From the NCBI RefSeq assembly GCF_000430625.1, contig NZ_AUMJ01000018.1:1-64000 (forward strand): 64,000 bases of DNA, in the 5' to 3' direction. Positions 40,982 to 53,416 of the stretch are shown in pieces. The position numbers and the translations under genes are program-made. Under the pieces are notes generated by a model. The model saw only the letters and a list, made by a program, of their open reading frames with translations. It was not told where the DNA came from and made no database searches. Origin of the DNA: Aneurinibacillus terranovensis DSM 18919 (lineage in GTDB: Bacteria; Bacillota; Bacilli; Aneurinibacillales; Aneurinibacillaceae). How positions within the stretch are numbered: position 1 is the stretch's first letter; each line of letters starts with the position of its first letter.

Positions 40982-42105
40982 TATCCGTCTACCTCCCCTA
41001 ACACGATATCAATGCTGCCCAGAATGGCAATCATGTCAGCAACATTTTGACCTTTCAACATCTTAGGCAAAATTTGCAGGTTAGCAAATGAAGGGCGACG
41101 GAACTTAATGCGGTATGGTTTATCTTTCCCTTTGCTGTTGATATAGCATCCGATTTCTCCGCGAGGCGCTTCAATCCGGGTAAAGACCTCACCTTCCGGC
41201 ACGCGCAGGACGCGGGGAACTTTGCCCATTACTTCCCCATCCGGGATTTGCTCAACCGCCTGTTCGATAATGCGAAGCGATTGTTTTATTTCTTCCATGC
41301 GGATTAAATAGCGGGCATAGCAATCTCCGTAGTCATATGACGGCACATCAAATTCAAAACGATCATAAATGGAATACGGAACATTTTTACGCAAATCCCA
41401 CTTAACTCCGGTGGAACGAAGCAGGACACCGCTGAGCGAATAGTTGATCGCCTCTTCCCGGGTAATGACGCCAACGCCCTGAACGCGCTTCAAAAACACT
41501 TCATTGCCGCTGACGAGACGATGGTATCCTTCCAGTTCTTTGCGCATATAAGGAACAAAGTCTTTTACTTTTTGAATCCAGCCCGGCGGAGCATCCCATT
41601 TCACACCACCCACCCGCATATAGTTATAGGTCAAGCGGGCCCCGCATATTTCATTGAACAAGCGCACGATAATTTCACGGTCCCTGAAAGCATACAGGAA
41701 CGGCCCCATCGCACCAAGGTCAAGCAAGCCCGTCCCAAACCATACCTGGTGACTGGCGATACGCTGTAATTCCATCACGATAACACGGAGAAATTCGGCG
41801 CGTTCGGGAATCTCTAATCCCATTGCCGTTTCGACGGAATGAACCATCATATAGTTGTTGGTCATAGCCGACAAGTAATCCATCCGGTCTGTATACGGAA
41901 TGATTTGCGTGTAGTTTAAATCTTCCGCCAGCTTTTCCGTACCGCGGTGCAAATAGCCGATGACAGGGGTTGCTTCCGTGATCGTCTCCCCGTCAATTTT
42001 TACAACAAGGCGGAACACCCCGTGCGTACTTGGATGCTGAGGACCCACGTTCAACAGCATTTCTTCTGTTCTAATGTTTTTGCCTGTTGTTGTTACGTCA
42101 CTCAT
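40981..42105 (-). CDS. nuoD: NADH-quinone oxidoreductase subunit D
   Basis: 374 residues, a relative of NiFe-hydrogenase large subunits that forms the quinone pocket with NuoB. The pocket His is in LNVGPQHPSTHGVFRLVVKI, and the Tyr in NYTQIIPYTDRMDYLSAM. The C-terminus LGSIDIVLGEVDG, with an Asp-Arg-type end, is typical. I start at ATG 42105 behind GAGGAGGTGTGAGG, five bases past the nuoC stop; an earlier in-frame ATG inside nuoC would add 34 unrelated residues. Confidence 0.94.
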   Translation of the reverse strand: MSDVTTTGKNIRTEEMLLNVGPQHPSTHGVFRLVVKIDGETITEATPVIGYLHRGTEKLAEDLNYTQIIPYTDRMDYLSAMTNNYMMVHSVETAMGLEIPERAEFLRVIVMELQRIASHQVWFGTGLLDLGAMGPFLYAFRDREIIVRLFNEICGARLTYNYMRVGGVKWDAPPGWIQKVKDFVPYMRKELEGYHRLVSGNEVFLKRVQGVGVITREEAINYSLSGVLLRSTGVKWDLRKNVPYSIYDRFEFDVPSYDYGDCYARYLIRMEEIKQSLRIIEQAVEQIPDGEVMGKVPRVLRVPEGEVFTRIEAPRGEIGCYINSKGKDKPYRIKFRRPSFANLQILPKMLKGQNVADMIAILGSIDIVLGEVDG

Positions 42106-42109
42106 GTCC

Positions 42110-42874
42110 TCACACCTCCTCATCATATTGTACGTAGTCTTTGCGAAGCGGGTGTCCAACCCATGAATCCGGCAGAAGGATGCGTTGAAGGTTGTAATGT
42201 CCCTCATATTTAATGCCTAAAAGGTCATACGTTTCCCGTTCGAACCAGTCAGCACCCGCCCAGATATCTGTAACGGAAGAAACGACGGCAGCGTCGCGGT
42301 CTATTTTCACTTTCACACATACCGTATGGCCGTGTTTGTATGAATATAAATAACATATGGATTCCATATGAGTCTCATAGTCAACACCGAGACTTAAAGA
42401 GAGATAATCAAACGCAAGCTGCTCATCATCATGGAGCATGCGGGCGATATCGTGCCACTTCTCTTTGCGGACAATCAATGTCGGAATATGCTCGCTTGCC
42501 TCGTTAATATAGGAATTTTCGATCGCATCGGAACCCCAGGCATCTGTTATTAGTTTCACAAACTTATCCAGTATAGGTTGATTATGTGACGGCTTCTTCG
42601 GTTCGGCAGCGGCTCCTTCTCCCTCGGCTGCCCCGGCGGCTTTCGCTTTGGCGGCTGCGGCGGCTGCGGCTTTTGCCTTGGCAGCGGCGGCAGCCTTGGC
42701 TTTCTCGTCGTCTCCCCCTGTTTCTCCACCCGCGTTTGCTGCGGCATTCGCTGCGGCTTTTGCCTTAGCTGCGGCGGCTGCGGCGGCTTTGGCTTTTGCG
42801 GCGGCAGCCGCTTTCGCTTTCGCTGCAGCAGCAGCTTTCTCCTCCGGTGTCGGCTTTTGTGTTTCATCGCTCAT
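42110..42874 (-). CDS. nuoC: NADH-quinone oxidoreductase subunit C with Ala/Lys-rich N-terminal extension
   Basis: A 254-residue subunit. The conserved NuoC part is about residues 95-254 ([20 protein letters not shown], then [20 protein letters not shown] and [20 protein letters not shown]), of normal length. Residues about 10-90 are a low-complexity extension of AKAKAAAAA-type runs in three blocks, broken by GGETGGDDE and [11 protein letters not shown]. The extension is encoded by GCN-rich repeats that could change length by slippage. It would form a long helix outside the complex. It overlaps nuoB by four bases. Confidence 0.93.
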   Translation of the reverse strand: MSDETQKPTPEEKAAAAAKAKAAAAAKAKAAAAAAAKAKAAANAAANAGGETGGDDEKAKAAAAAKAKAAAAAAAKAKAAGAAEGEGAAAEPKKPSHNQPILDKFVKLITDAWGSDAIENSYINEASEHIPTLIVRKEKWHDIARMLHDDEQLAFDYLSLSLGVDYETHMESICYLYSYKHGHTVCVKVKIDRDAAVVSSVTDIWAGADWFERETYDLLGIKYEGHYNLQRILLPDSWVGHPLRKDYVQYDEEV

Positions 42875-43389
42875 GAACCGGTCACCCTCTTTCCGGTTTT
42901 CGCTTCGTAGCGAATTTTCTCTTGTAGTTTATTAATTCCGTAGATAAGAGCAGGCGGGCTAGGCGGACATCCCGGGATATACACATCGACAGGGACAATC
43001 TGATCCACGCCTTTTACTACGGCATAAGAATTCACATACGGTCCACCGGCTGTCGCACAGGAACCCATCGCAATCACCCATTTGGGTTCCGCCATCTGAT
43101 CGTACAGTCGGCGAAGCAGTGGAGCCATCTTTTTTGTTACCGTTCCCGCAACAATCATACAGTCAGACTGCCTTGGCGATGCCCGAAAGATGACCCCGAA
43201 ACGGTCCAAATCCCAGTCGGCGGCGCCCGTTCCCATCATTTCAATCGCACAGCAAGCTAAACCGAATGACAAGGGCCAGATTGAGTTGCTGCGCGCCCAT
43301 GCTTTTAGCTGCTCAATCGTGCTGAAAACGACATTGCGCTGCAATTCTTTTTGTTCTTCTAAGGTGATGCCCTCTAAATTTAGTTCCAT
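42871..43389 (-). CDS. nuoB: NADH-quinone oxidoreductase subunit B ([4Fe-4S] N2)
   Basis: A 172-residue peripheral subunit holding the terminal cluster N2. The four Cys are in [25 protein letters not shown] and [20 protein letters not shown]. The N-terminus [20 protein letters not shown] is the membrane-facing helix. It overlaps nuoA by ten bases. No odd features. Confidence 0.95.
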   Translation of the reverse strand: MELNLEGITLEEQKELQRNVVFSTIEQLKAWARSNSIWPLSFGLACCAIEMMGTGAADWDLDRFGVIFRASPRQSDCMIVAGTVTKKMAPLLRRLYDQMAEPKWVIAMGSCATAGGPYVNSYAVVKGVDQIVPVDVYIPGCPPSPPALIYGINKLQEKIRYEAKTGKRVTGS

Positions 43390-43748
43390 TCTAACACCTT
43401 CTTCTTCCAGGCATAGATTAAACCGATGACCAGCAATACAATAAATATAAGCATTTCTACCAGAGCAAACAAACCTAGCTTGTCATAAGCGACAGCCCAC
43501 GGATAAAGAAACACGGTTTCCACATCAAATACAACAAACAGAAGTGCAAAAATGTAATATTTTACATTAAATCGCACCCAGCTGGAACCCGTTGGATCGA
43601 CACCGCTTTCATAGGTCTTCCTTTTCTCTTCCGTAGGGTTATACGGGCGCAATAAACGCCCGAAGGTGAGCGCACCTACAGGTAAGAGAATCCCCAGAAA
43701 TAGAAAAATGACAACAATGAAGTAATTGTTTGAATAGGATGCTGCCAT
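43380..43748 (-). CDS. nuoA: NADH-quinone oxidoreductase subunit A
   Basis: A 122-residue membrane subunit with three helices, first gene of the operon. The conserved loop is [20 protein letters not shown], with the family's Glu and Gly-Asp pattern. The second conserved helix is [23 protein letters not shown] 43748 has GGGGGGAGAGA before it. A good sigma-A promoter is 70-95 bases upstream. Confidence 0.94.
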   Translation of the reverse strand: MAASYSNNYFIVVIFLFLGILLPVGALTFGRLLRPYNPTEEKRKTYESGVDPTGSSWVRFNVKYYIFALLFVVFDVETVFLYPWAVAYDKLGLFALVEMLIFIVLLVIGLIYAWKKKVLEWN

Positions 43749-43815
43749 GTCTCTCTCCCCCCAATATTTTATTTACTATATAAGTTACAATTATGTGAAT
43801 TAGAAATTCCCCCCA

Positions 43816-43844
43816 ATTATAACATTTGAATTGCGGAGTGTCTA
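43816..43844 (-). promoter_or_regulatory. Sigma-A promoter of the nuo operon
   Basis: Minus strand TAGACA (43844-43839), 17 bases, TATAAT (43821-43816). One mismatch in the -35 and a perfect -10. nuoA starts 68 bases downstream of the -10. Confidence 0.7.
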
Positions 43845-43954
43845 ACCTATAATTAAAGAGGAAAAATTGGAAAACATATAGTAAAATAAAGGATATATAA
43901 ATGCGGCAATATCTTTTACTCATTATAGAAATATAGTAAAAAGCAGGTGTAAGA

Positions 43955-44440
43955 ATGCCATTTAACGATAAAATATCTATTGTGTTTGTATGCCTTGGTA
44001 ATGTTTGCCGGTCTCCGCTCGGAGAAGGGGTATTTCGTCATCTCGCAGCAGAAAAAGGACTTATCGATAAATTCGTTAAAGATTCTGCCGGTACGGGCGG
44101 CTATCATATTGGAGAGCCTCCCCACCCCGGTTCACGAAGCGTTGCCGGCAAGTTTGGCGTATCGCTTGACGGACAGCTCGCCCGCCAATTTACAAAAGGG
44201 GATTTGCCAAAGTGGGATTATATTATCGCGATGGACAGTTCCAACCACCGAAATATTATCAAACTGGGGAACCCGACCGGAAATGTTCATTTACTCCGTG
44301 AATTTGACCCGAAAGGTTGCGGGGACGTCCCGGATCCATGGGGAAGAGGCGACGATGCTTTCCTGGAAACCTATACGATCATCTACCGCTGTTGCGAAAA
44401 GCTGCTGGATCATATTGTGAGGGTGCACCATCTTATGTAA
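43955..44440 (+). CDS. Low-molecular-weight protein-tyrosine phosphatase
   Basis: 161 residues. The P-loop FVCLGNVCRSPLGEGVF (Cx5R) is near the N-terminus. The general-acid Asp region is GCGDVPDPWGRGDDAFLETY, where most relatives have DP(Y/W/F). The middle helix-rich part PKWDYIIAMDSSNHRNI is also typical. It lies alone on the plus strand between the divergent nuo and convergent atp operons. In B. subtilis the relatives are YfkJ/YwlE; the DPWG pattern is nearer to the tyrosine-phosphatase group. Substrate unknown. ATG 43955 follows AGGTG. Confidence 0.85.
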   Translation: MPFNDKISIVFVCLGNVCRSPLGEGVFRHLAAEKGLIDKFVKDSAGTGGYHIGEPPHPGSRSVAGKFGVSLDGQLARQFTKGDLPKWDYIIAMDSSNHRNIIKLGNPTGNVHLLREFDPKGCGDVPDPWGRGDDAFLETYTIIYRCCEKLLDHIVRVHHLM

Positions 44441-44473
44441 CGTGTGATGAATGGTTCGTTTTTATTTTTTTCA

Positions 44474-44535
44474 GGTTTTCCCTGCAAGGGAAAACCCGCA
44501 AAAAAAGGCTCCCCTTTGTAAATAAAGGGAAGCCT
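44474..44535. terminator. Two hairpins between the phosphatase gene and atpC
   Basis: First stem GGTTTTCCCT/AAGGGAAAACC (44474-44496). Second stem AGGCTCCCCTTT/AAAGGGAAGCCT (44506-44535), which on the minus strand follows the atpC stop and is followed by TTTTTTTGCGGG. The second is a good terminator for the atp operon; the first lacks a T-run on the plus strand. Confidence 0.75.
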
Positions 44536-44541
44536 CTATAA

Positions 44542-44946
44542 TTATTTGCGCCCGGCAGAAATACGGGCAAGTGCGCGTTCAAGAGCTAACTCAGCACGCT
44601 TAAAGTCAACATTATCTTTGCTCTCAGCTAAAAGGCGTTCGGCACGTTCTTTTGCGGCGATTGCGCGGGCAACGTCGATTTCTTCACCCAGTTCAGCTGT
44701 TTCAGCTAAAATCGTAACTTTGTCCTTGCGTACTTCCATGATGCCGCCGCTAACCGCGATGGCCTCGTCTTCTTTATCATCCTGCTTTTTTACCAGTACC
44801 GGAGCTATCTTGAGAGGTGTAACCATCGGAATATGATTGGGTAAAATACCGAGATCCCCTTCAATTCCTCTCGCTACAACAATGCGGGCATCTCCGCGAT
44901 AGACAATCCGATCTGGAGTAACAACTTCGACAGCAATGGTATTCAT
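44542..44946 (-). CDS. atpC: F1Fo ATP synthase subunit epsilon
   Basis: A 134-residue central-stalk subunit. The beta-sandwich part has DLGILPNHIPMVTPLKIAP, and the C-terminal helical hairpin (ARAIAAKERAERLLAESKDN, then ALERALARISAG) is the regulatory arm that can extend into F1. Normal length. It ends the operon 31 bases after atpD. Confidence 0.95.
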   Translation of the reverse strand: MNTIAVEVVTPDRIVYRGDARIVVARGIEGDLGILPNHIPMVTPLKIAPVLVKKQDDKEDEAIAVSGGIMEVRKDKVTILAETAELGEEIDVARAIAAKERAERLLAESKDNVDFKRAELALERALARISAGRK

Positions 44947-44977
44947 TTACAAAACACTCCCCATCATCAGGGTTGCC

Positions 44978-46402
<1,425 letters not shown>

Positions 46403-47263
46403 CTATTCGAGCGCGTTCGCACCGCCGACAATCTCCGCAATTTCCTGGGTAATTGCAGCCTGACGGGCACGGTTATAGAACAGCGTTAGTCGATCAATCA
46501 TATCCGTAGCATTATCCGTTGCATTGCCCATTGCAGTCATGCGGGCACCCCACTCACTCGCTTTCGCATCAAGCAACGCGCTGAAAATTAAGGTTTCTGC
46601 ATATTTAGGCAGCAAATCGGCAAGAACCTCATCCGCTGACGGTTCGAAGTCATACGTCGGCGAATCATCCGTTTTCTCAACATCAGATAAAGGAAGCAGA
46701 CGCAGTTCGGTAGGTTCCTGCTGAATTGCACTGATAAACTTGTTATAGACGAGGTAAAGCTCATCAATGGTTCCGTCCGCAAATAAACCGACCGCTCTTC
46801 TTGCCACACCTATAATGTCGGCAAAAGTAGGAGAGTCAGAAAGGTTAACGAACTCTTCGCTAACGGGATATCCGCGTTTTTTAAAGAAGTCCCGTCCTTT
46901 CCGCCCGAGGACAACGATCGTATATTCATCTTTGCTGTTGTGGCGTTCGGCAATGTTTCGGGCTACCATACGAAGAATATTTCCGTTGTAGCCGCCGGCA
47001 AGGCCCCGGTCTGAGGTAATCACAACGTAGCCTGTCTTCTTAACAGGACGGCTTTGCAGCATCGGGTGTTTAGACCCTTTCGTACCGGACGCAATGCTCA
47101 TGACTACTTCCTGCATTTTTCCAGCGTATGGACGTGCCGCCTGGGCGCGTTCCTGGCAGCGGCGAAGCTTCGAAGCCGCGACCATCTTCATCGCTTTCGT
47201 AATCTTTTTCGTATTCTGCATGCTGCGAATACGCTGCTTGATCTCGCGAATTCCTCCAGCCAT
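46403..47263 (-). CDS. atpG: F1Fo ATP synthase subunit gamma
   Basis: About 286 residues; the rotor shaft. N-terminal helix [20 protein letters not shown] and C-terminal helix [20 protein letters not shown] are the conserved coiled-coil ends that sit in the alpha/beta barrel. I start at ATG 47263 (MAGGIREIK), the usual N-terminus, behind AAAGGTGG; an upstream ATG adds eight residues that are not conserved. Confidence 0.95.
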   Translation of the reverse strand: MAGGIREIKQRIRSMQNTKKITKAMKMVAASKLRRCQERAQAARPYAGKMQEVVMSIASGTKGSKHPMLQSRPVKKTGYVVITSDRGLAGGYNGNILRMVARNIAERHNSKDEYTIVVLGRKGRDFFKKRGYPVSEEFVNLSDSPTFADIIGVARRAVGLFADGTIDELYLVYNKFISAIQQEPTELRLLPLSDVEKTDDSPTYDFEPSADEVLADLLPKYAETLIFSALLDAKASEWGARMTAMGNATDNATDMIDRLTLFYNRARQAAITQEIAEIVGGANALE

Positions 47264-47352
47264 TTCATTCACCACCTTTGTTTCCATAGTAGCGCTGTAT
47301 GCACAACGGCAAACAACTTCACGCCGTTATCACAGCTTATCTTTTATCCAGA

Positions 47353-48882
<1,530 letters not shown>

Positions 48883-48885
48883 CTA

Positions 48886-49425
48886 TCATACTTGGGATTG
48901 CTTAATTTGCTGTGTAAAACGGGCTAACTTCCCTTTCATGCTGCCATCATAGAGACGGTCGCCGATGCGGACAATAATTCCACCGATAATAGAAGGGTCA
49001 ATCTCCGCTTTCACTCGCAATGTTTTATTTAACTTCCGGCCAAAGCTTTCCGCCAACTGGTTCACTTCTTCCTGTGTTAACGGCTTAGCCGTAATAACAG
49101 TCGCATCCGCAATTCCACGCACTTCATTAGAAAGCTCTGTAAAATAGTTAGCCATCTCCGTAAGATCATTCTCACGACCGCGTTCGATAAGAAGGTTAAT
49201 GAATTTATTTGTTGTTTCGGAGATCTTGCCAGCAAATAAGGAATTCATCAGCTGCTTCTTCTCATCCGCTGAGATTTTCGGATGGGTTAACAGTTTTCTT
49301 AAATCGGCATTATCTTTAATAATCGCCGTGATTTCCGCAAGTTCCTGTTCCGTAGCATCGATTGACTTATGCTCGCTTGCTACTTCGAACAGGGCCCGTG
49401 CATATCGCTTGGCAACAGCGCTCAT
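48886..49425 (-). CDS. atpH: F1Fo ATP synthase subunit delta
   Basis: A 179-residue peripheral stalk subunit at the top of F1. The N-terminal bundle is AKRYARALFEVASEHKSIDA, and the C-terminal part ends IDPSIIGGIIVRIGDRLYDG and GKLARFTQQIKQS. It overlaps atpF by four bases (ATGA). Normal. Confidence 0.95.
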   Translation of the reverse strand: MSAVAKRYARALFEVASEHKSIDATEQELAEITAIIKDNADLRKLLTHPKISADEKKQLMNSLFAGKISETTNKFINLLIERGRENDLTEMANYFTELSNEVRGIADATVITAKPLTQEEVNQLAESFGRKLNKTLRVKAEIDPSIIGGIIVRIGDRLYDGSMKGKLARFTQQIKQSQV

Positions 49426-49925
49426 AGTTGACCGCCCACCTGTCTCAAGAACTGTTCAATCGTATCCTGCTGTTCAGATTCAGTCATTTCTTTTTCAATA
49501 ATCTTCGAAGCAAGCAGCACGGATAATCCCGCTACCTGATCGCGCACAGAGCTGAGCGCTTTTTCCTTCTCGCGATTAATTTCAAGCTTCGCCTCTTCGA
49601 TCAAGCGTTCGGCGCGCTCGTTGCTTGCGGCAATAATCTCTTGAGCTTCCACATCCGCTTGCTTCTTCGCACGATCTAAGATCGTCTGGGCCTCTTCACG
49701 AACCTTCTTCAATTCCGCGCGTTGCTGTTCAAGCAATTGCTTGGCTTCCGCGTTCGCTTTCTCGGCACCGGAGATTTGATCAGCAATGTGGTCCTGGCGC
49801 TTCTGAAGAACAGACAGAGCCGGCTTCATCGCCACTTTACTAACCAGGTATATAAGAATGAGGATTAATACGATTTGAAAGAGTAATGTACCAAATTCAA
49901 TTCGAATACTTCCAAAATCCAACAA
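49422..49925 (-). CDS. atpF: F1Fo ATP synthase subunit b
   Basis: A 167-residue stator: one membrane helix (LLFQIVLILILIYLVSKVAM), then a long charged coiled coil (AEAKQLLEQQRAELKKVREE). It probably starts at TTG 49925 with AAGGAG nine bases upstream, a non-ATG start usual for some atpF genes; the next codon is also TTG. It overlaps atpH. Confidence 0.94.
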   Translation of the reverse strand: MLDFGSIRIEFGTLLFQIVLILILIYLVSKVAMKPALSVLQKRQDHIADQISGAEKANAEAKQLLEQQRAELKKVREEAQTILDRAKKQADVEAQEIIAASNERAERLIEEAKLEINREKEKALSSVRDQVAGLSVLLASKIIEKEMTESEQQDTIEQFLRQVGGQL

Positions 49926-50056
49926 TGAGTGTCACTCCTTCCCTACTGTACTATGCAGGAGATTCTTCATTACAAAAGGAAGGCGAAGGATGGCAGCCCC
50001 CGCCCGGCTTTACATGTAACCTGTAAGGTTTTCTTTTATACGAATCGTGGTATATC

Positions 50057-50320
<264 letters not shown>

Positions 50321-50354
50321 TTATAGTAAATAAGGGTTAATAACAATAAGAAGT

Positions 50355-51146
50355 CTAGTGTTCATCCACAACTTTTTGTGAGATGTATACCAGCGCAAGC
50401 GTTGTAAAGATATAAGCCTGTACAGCACCTACGAATATGGAATAGCCCAGCCAGATAATGAGCGGAAGACTCACGGCGAACACAGAACCTGCCAGCATGA
50501 AGGCGATGAGAACCTCGCCGGCGAAAATGTTACCGAATAGCCGCAATGGAAGAGTTAACGGTTTAATGATAAATTCTTCCATGATATGGAGAAGGACCAT
50601 TGGCCACGAAGGCTCGAACCAGTGTTTAATATACGCTCCCGGATTTTTGCGAATCCCCAGAATATGGGCGTAAATGAGCACCAGGAAGGCCAAACCGAAG
50701 GTCACGCTTGGAGACGAAGTAGGTGATTTAAACCACTCTACGTTCACCTCTTTTATTTTCTCACCATTATGAACCACTTCGCGAGCATATTTTGCGAACT
50801 GTTCCTGTGTCAATCCGATAGCGGGAACCGGTTTTGTGTACGAAACATCAACCAGAGCAATAACACCAAGCTGATTACCGATGAATATAAACAGGAATAA
50901 AGTGAGGGCCAAGGTAACAAATTTGGAACTTGTCTTTGCATCCATGAATTGTCCGGCAATTCCCCGAATAAAATCAATCACCCATTCGAAGAAATTTTGC
51001 CAGCCCTTCGGAACTCCTGCAGTCATGTTTCTCGTTGCGATAAAAACGACCAGCAAAACGAGCAATGCGGTAAAAACAGACATGATTACTGTGGATATAT
51101 CAAATACCAGACCAGCTATCGTTATAGACGGAGGAAAATTTTCCAT
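50355..51146 (-). CDS. atpB: F1Fo ATP synthase subunit a
   Basis: A 263-residue stator subunit with the proton half-channels. The essential Arg is in LTLPLRLFGNIFAGEVLIAF. The helix following, AVQAYIFTTLALVYISQKVV, is typical. A soluble loop at about 125-160 (AREVVHNGEKIKEVNVEWFK) is longer than in E. coli but usual for Bacilli. ATG 51146, after the end of atpI. Confidence 0.95.
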   Translation of the reverse strand: MENFPPSITIAGLVFDISTVIMSVFTALLVLLVVFIATRNMTAGVPKGWQNFFEWVIDFIRGIAGQFMDAKTSSKFVTLALTLFLFIFIGNQLGVIALVDVSYTKPVPAIGLTQEQFAKYAREVVHNGEKIKEVNVEWFKSPTSSPSVTFGLAFLVLIYAHILGIRKNPGAYIKHWFEPSWPMVLLHIMEEFIIKPLTLPLRLFGNIFAGEVLIAFMLAGSVFAVSLPLIIWLGYSIFVGAVQAYIFTTLALVYISQKVVDEH

Positions 51147-51176
51147 TTTTCTAATTTCACCCCTTTCCTATGTGTT

Positions 51177-51554
51177 TTACTTTTTGGAATATGAATATCG
51201 AATGATAGCGTGTGACAACGCTGCCATTTGGACCGCGAACAGCCCAACAAGCACCCCGTAGAAAGAAAAAAGATGGGGTAAACGAATGGATACATAAATA
51301 GCAAAGCCGGCGAGGAGGAGGCGTTGCATCATCCCGATCCCTCTTGCCCGTTTGCCGGGTGTGACGGCAGCCTCTCCGGCCTGCATCGTCTTTACATAAA
51401 GAATAAGGCCATTGAGAATGCTGACAAAAGTGCCTAGAAGTAAACCTTGAAAAAAAACACGCTGTGGCATAAATAGCCAGAGCAGGACAACCACAACAAA
51501 TAAGTAAAACGTGTAGCGTGCAATTTGTTTGATCGAGGAAGCGAATTCTTCCAT
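51177..51554 (-). CDS. atpI: ATP synthase subunit I
   Basis: A 125-residue membrane protein with four helices (YTFYLFVVVVLLWLFMPQRV, then FFQGLLLGTFVSILNGLIL). AtpI helps assembly of the c-ring or Mg uptake in other Bacilli; not essential. It lies one base after the AtpZ stop. Sequence divergence is normal for this subunit. Confidence 0.9.
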   Translation of the reverse strand: MEEFASSIKQIARYTFYLFVVVVLLWLFMPQRVFFQGLLLGTFVSILNGLILYVKTMQAGEAAVTPGKRARGIGMMQRLLLAGFAIYVSIRLPHLFSFYGVLVGLFAVQMAALSHAIIRYSYSKK

Positions 51555-51555
51555 G

Positions 51556-51774
51556 TCACTCTCCGAAAAACTGTTTAATCAGGAAGAAAATCCCTGTAAT
51601 TCCCAGTGCCAAGCCAAATAATACGCCAACAAGCAAAAACCAAGGCTCCGTATGTAACCAGCGATCAAGCGAACGCCCGGCCCAGAAACCAAATATAACA
51701 GATACAGCCAATTCTACTCCGATTGTCCCCACTAACGCAAATGCACGCAAAGGCCCGTTTTTATCCTGCTTCAC
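51556..51774 (-). CDS. atpZ: AtpZ/AtpI-family small membrane protein
   Basis: A 72-residue protein with two helices (VGTIGVELAVSVIFGFWAGR, then FLLVGVLFGLALGITGIFFL) separated by a short charged loop (SLDRWLHTEP). AtpZ acts with AtpI as a divalent-cation channel/assembly factor in some Bacilli. I start at GTG 51774, with AGGAGG seven bases upstream; the ATG-started longer frame would run into that ribosome site. First gene of the atp operon. Confidence 0.85.
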   Translation of the reverse strand: MKQDKNGPLRAFALVGTIGVELAVSVIFGFWAGRSLDRWLHTEPWFLLVGVLFGLALGITGIFFLIKQFFGE

Positions 51775-51908
51775 ATTCGGTTCCTCCTGCCATGTGCGGA
51801 TTAGGTACCCCATTTTACTCAAAAAAAAATCTGTCGAAACCGACTGCTTAATAAAAAGAGGTTAGGAACAATTGAATATTCGTTGTATCGTATGCATTGT
51901 CCCTAACC

Positions 51909-51937
51909 ATAGTACTTAAGCATTTATTTTTTGTCAA
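51909..51937 (-). promoter_or_regulatory. Sigma-A promoter of the atp operon
   Basis: Minus strand TTGACA (51937-51932), 17 bases, TACTAT (51914-51909). The -35 is perfect. It leaves a leader of about 130 bases before atpZ. The remaining 51775-52044 gap shows nothing else definite. Confidence 0.75.
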
Positions 51938-52044
51938 TAAGTCGAAAAAGGATTGTCACCATTTAGACAAAAAAATTGATTTCAGACAGTTTCTTTTACT
52001 ATTTTTCCGTTTTTTTATTGACATATTCCAATTCATCTACTCGC

Positions 52045-53229
52045 TTACATTTCTACGATGGTCGCTACACCCTGCCCCCCACCGATGCAGAGTGTTGCTA
52101 ATCCGTATTTTGAGCCGCGACGTTTCATTTCATATAAAAGAGTAACGAGAATGCGCGCCCCGCTTGCCCCGATTGGATGCCCAAGTGCAACCGCCCCGCC
52201 GTTGACATTTAATTTTTCCTTCGGGATGCTCAAATCACGGCCGACAGCCAGGGATTGCGCTGCGAATGCTTCGTTTGCTTCAATCAAATCCATGTCTTCG
52301 ATAGCAAGACCGGCTTTTTCCATCGCCTTTTTCGTAGCAGGAACAGGCCCGATCCCCATGATTTTCGGATCCACTCCGGCACTGGCATTTGCCCGGATGA
52401 CAGCCATCGGCTTAATCCCCATCGCTTCTGCGCGCTGGCGGCTCATTAAGACAAGCGCTGCGGCTCCGTCATTAATTCCGGAAGCATTGCCTGCTGTAAC
52501 CGACCCGTCTTTTTTAAATGCGGGTTTTAGTTTGCTCAATTGTTCCGCCGTTACACCCGCACGCGGGAATTCGTCGGTATCAAAAACAACGGGTTCCCCT
52601 CTGCGCTGCGGAATTTCCACTGGAACAATTTCCTCTTTAAATTTGCCTTCTTTTATGGCAGTTTCTGCCTTTTGCTGGCTCCATGCTGCAAACTCATCCT
52701 GCTCTTCCCGTGTCAGCCCGTATTGCTCGCAAATATTCTCAGCCGTCATTCCCATATGGTAGTTGTTAAACGCACACATAAGACCGTCTACCAGCATACT
52801 GTCGACTACTTTCTGGTCGCCCATGCGGTATCCGGTACGCGCATTGGGCAGGAGATAAGGTGCCATGCTCATGTTTTCCATTCCGCCGGCTACGACAATT
52901 TCAGCATCGCCATTTTGGATGGCCTGTGCCGCGAGATGAACAGCTTTTAATCCCGAACCGCACAGCTTATTAATCGCCATAGACGGAACTTCGTAGGGCA
53001 GGCCGGCCTTCATCGCCGCCTGGCGCGCCGGCCCCTGTCCGGTTCCGGCCTGCAGAATGTTACCCATAATCACTTCATCCACCTGGTCACCCGGAACTCC
53101 TGCACGGCGCAGAGCCTCCTTGATCACAATCCCACCGAGTTCTGCAGCGGAGGTATTGCTTAACGTTCCAAGGAAATTGCCGATAGCGGTACGGACAGCA
53201 CTTACGATAACTACCTCTGGTTTACTCAA
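52045..53229 (-). CDS. Acetyl-CoA C-acetyltransferase (thiolase)
   Basis: A 394-residue thiolase II that condenses two acetyl-CoA to acetoacetyl-CoA or runs in reverse. The nucleophilic Cys is in [20 protein letters not shown], the His in [20 protein letters not shown], and the second Cys in [18 protein letters not shown]. It starts with TTG 53229 behind GAGGGAGAGGGGA. It stands alone, without a visible 3-hydroxybutyryl-CoA dehydrogenase nearby. Whether it serves PHB, butanoate or mevalonate cannot be told from here. Confidence 0.92.
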   Translation of the reverse strand: MSKPEVVIVSAVRTAIGNFLGTLSNTSAAELGGIVIKEALRRAGVPGDQVDEVIMGNILQAGTGQGPARQAAMKAGLPYEVPSMAINKLCGSGLKAVHLAAQAIQNGDAEIVVAGGMENMSMAPYLLPNARTGYRMGDQKVVDSMLVDGLMCAFNNYHMGMTAENICEQYGLTREEQDEFAAWSQQKAETAIKEGKFKEEIVPVEIPQRRGEPVVFDTDEFPRAGVTAEQLSKLKPAFKKDGSVTAGNASGINDGAAALVLMSRQRAEAMGIKPMAVIRANASAGVDPKIMGIGPVPATKKAMEKAGLAIEDMDLIEANEAFAAQSLAVGRDLSIPKEKLNVNGGAVALGHPIGASGARILVTLLYEMKRRGSKYGLATLCIGGGQGVATIVEM

Positions 53230-53416
53230 AATACGGTCCCCTCTCCCTCATATTTTTTTAAAAAAATACGTCTACTATATTCGCTGAAAATCAGGTATCT
53301 CCTGCAAATTTGTAGAAAATTTAGATGAGAGGGATTTTTCGCCCGTTTTGATAATTTTCAACCGTGGCTTTCACTTACTACTTTCATTCGCTACTTTTAG
53401 CTGGCGTACCAACCGG

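Noticed and set aside
42648-42935. Long Ala-rich open frame on the plus strand across nuoC/nuoB
   Set aside because: It is the antisense of the GCN repeat in nuoC; no ribosome site and no start in a sensible place.
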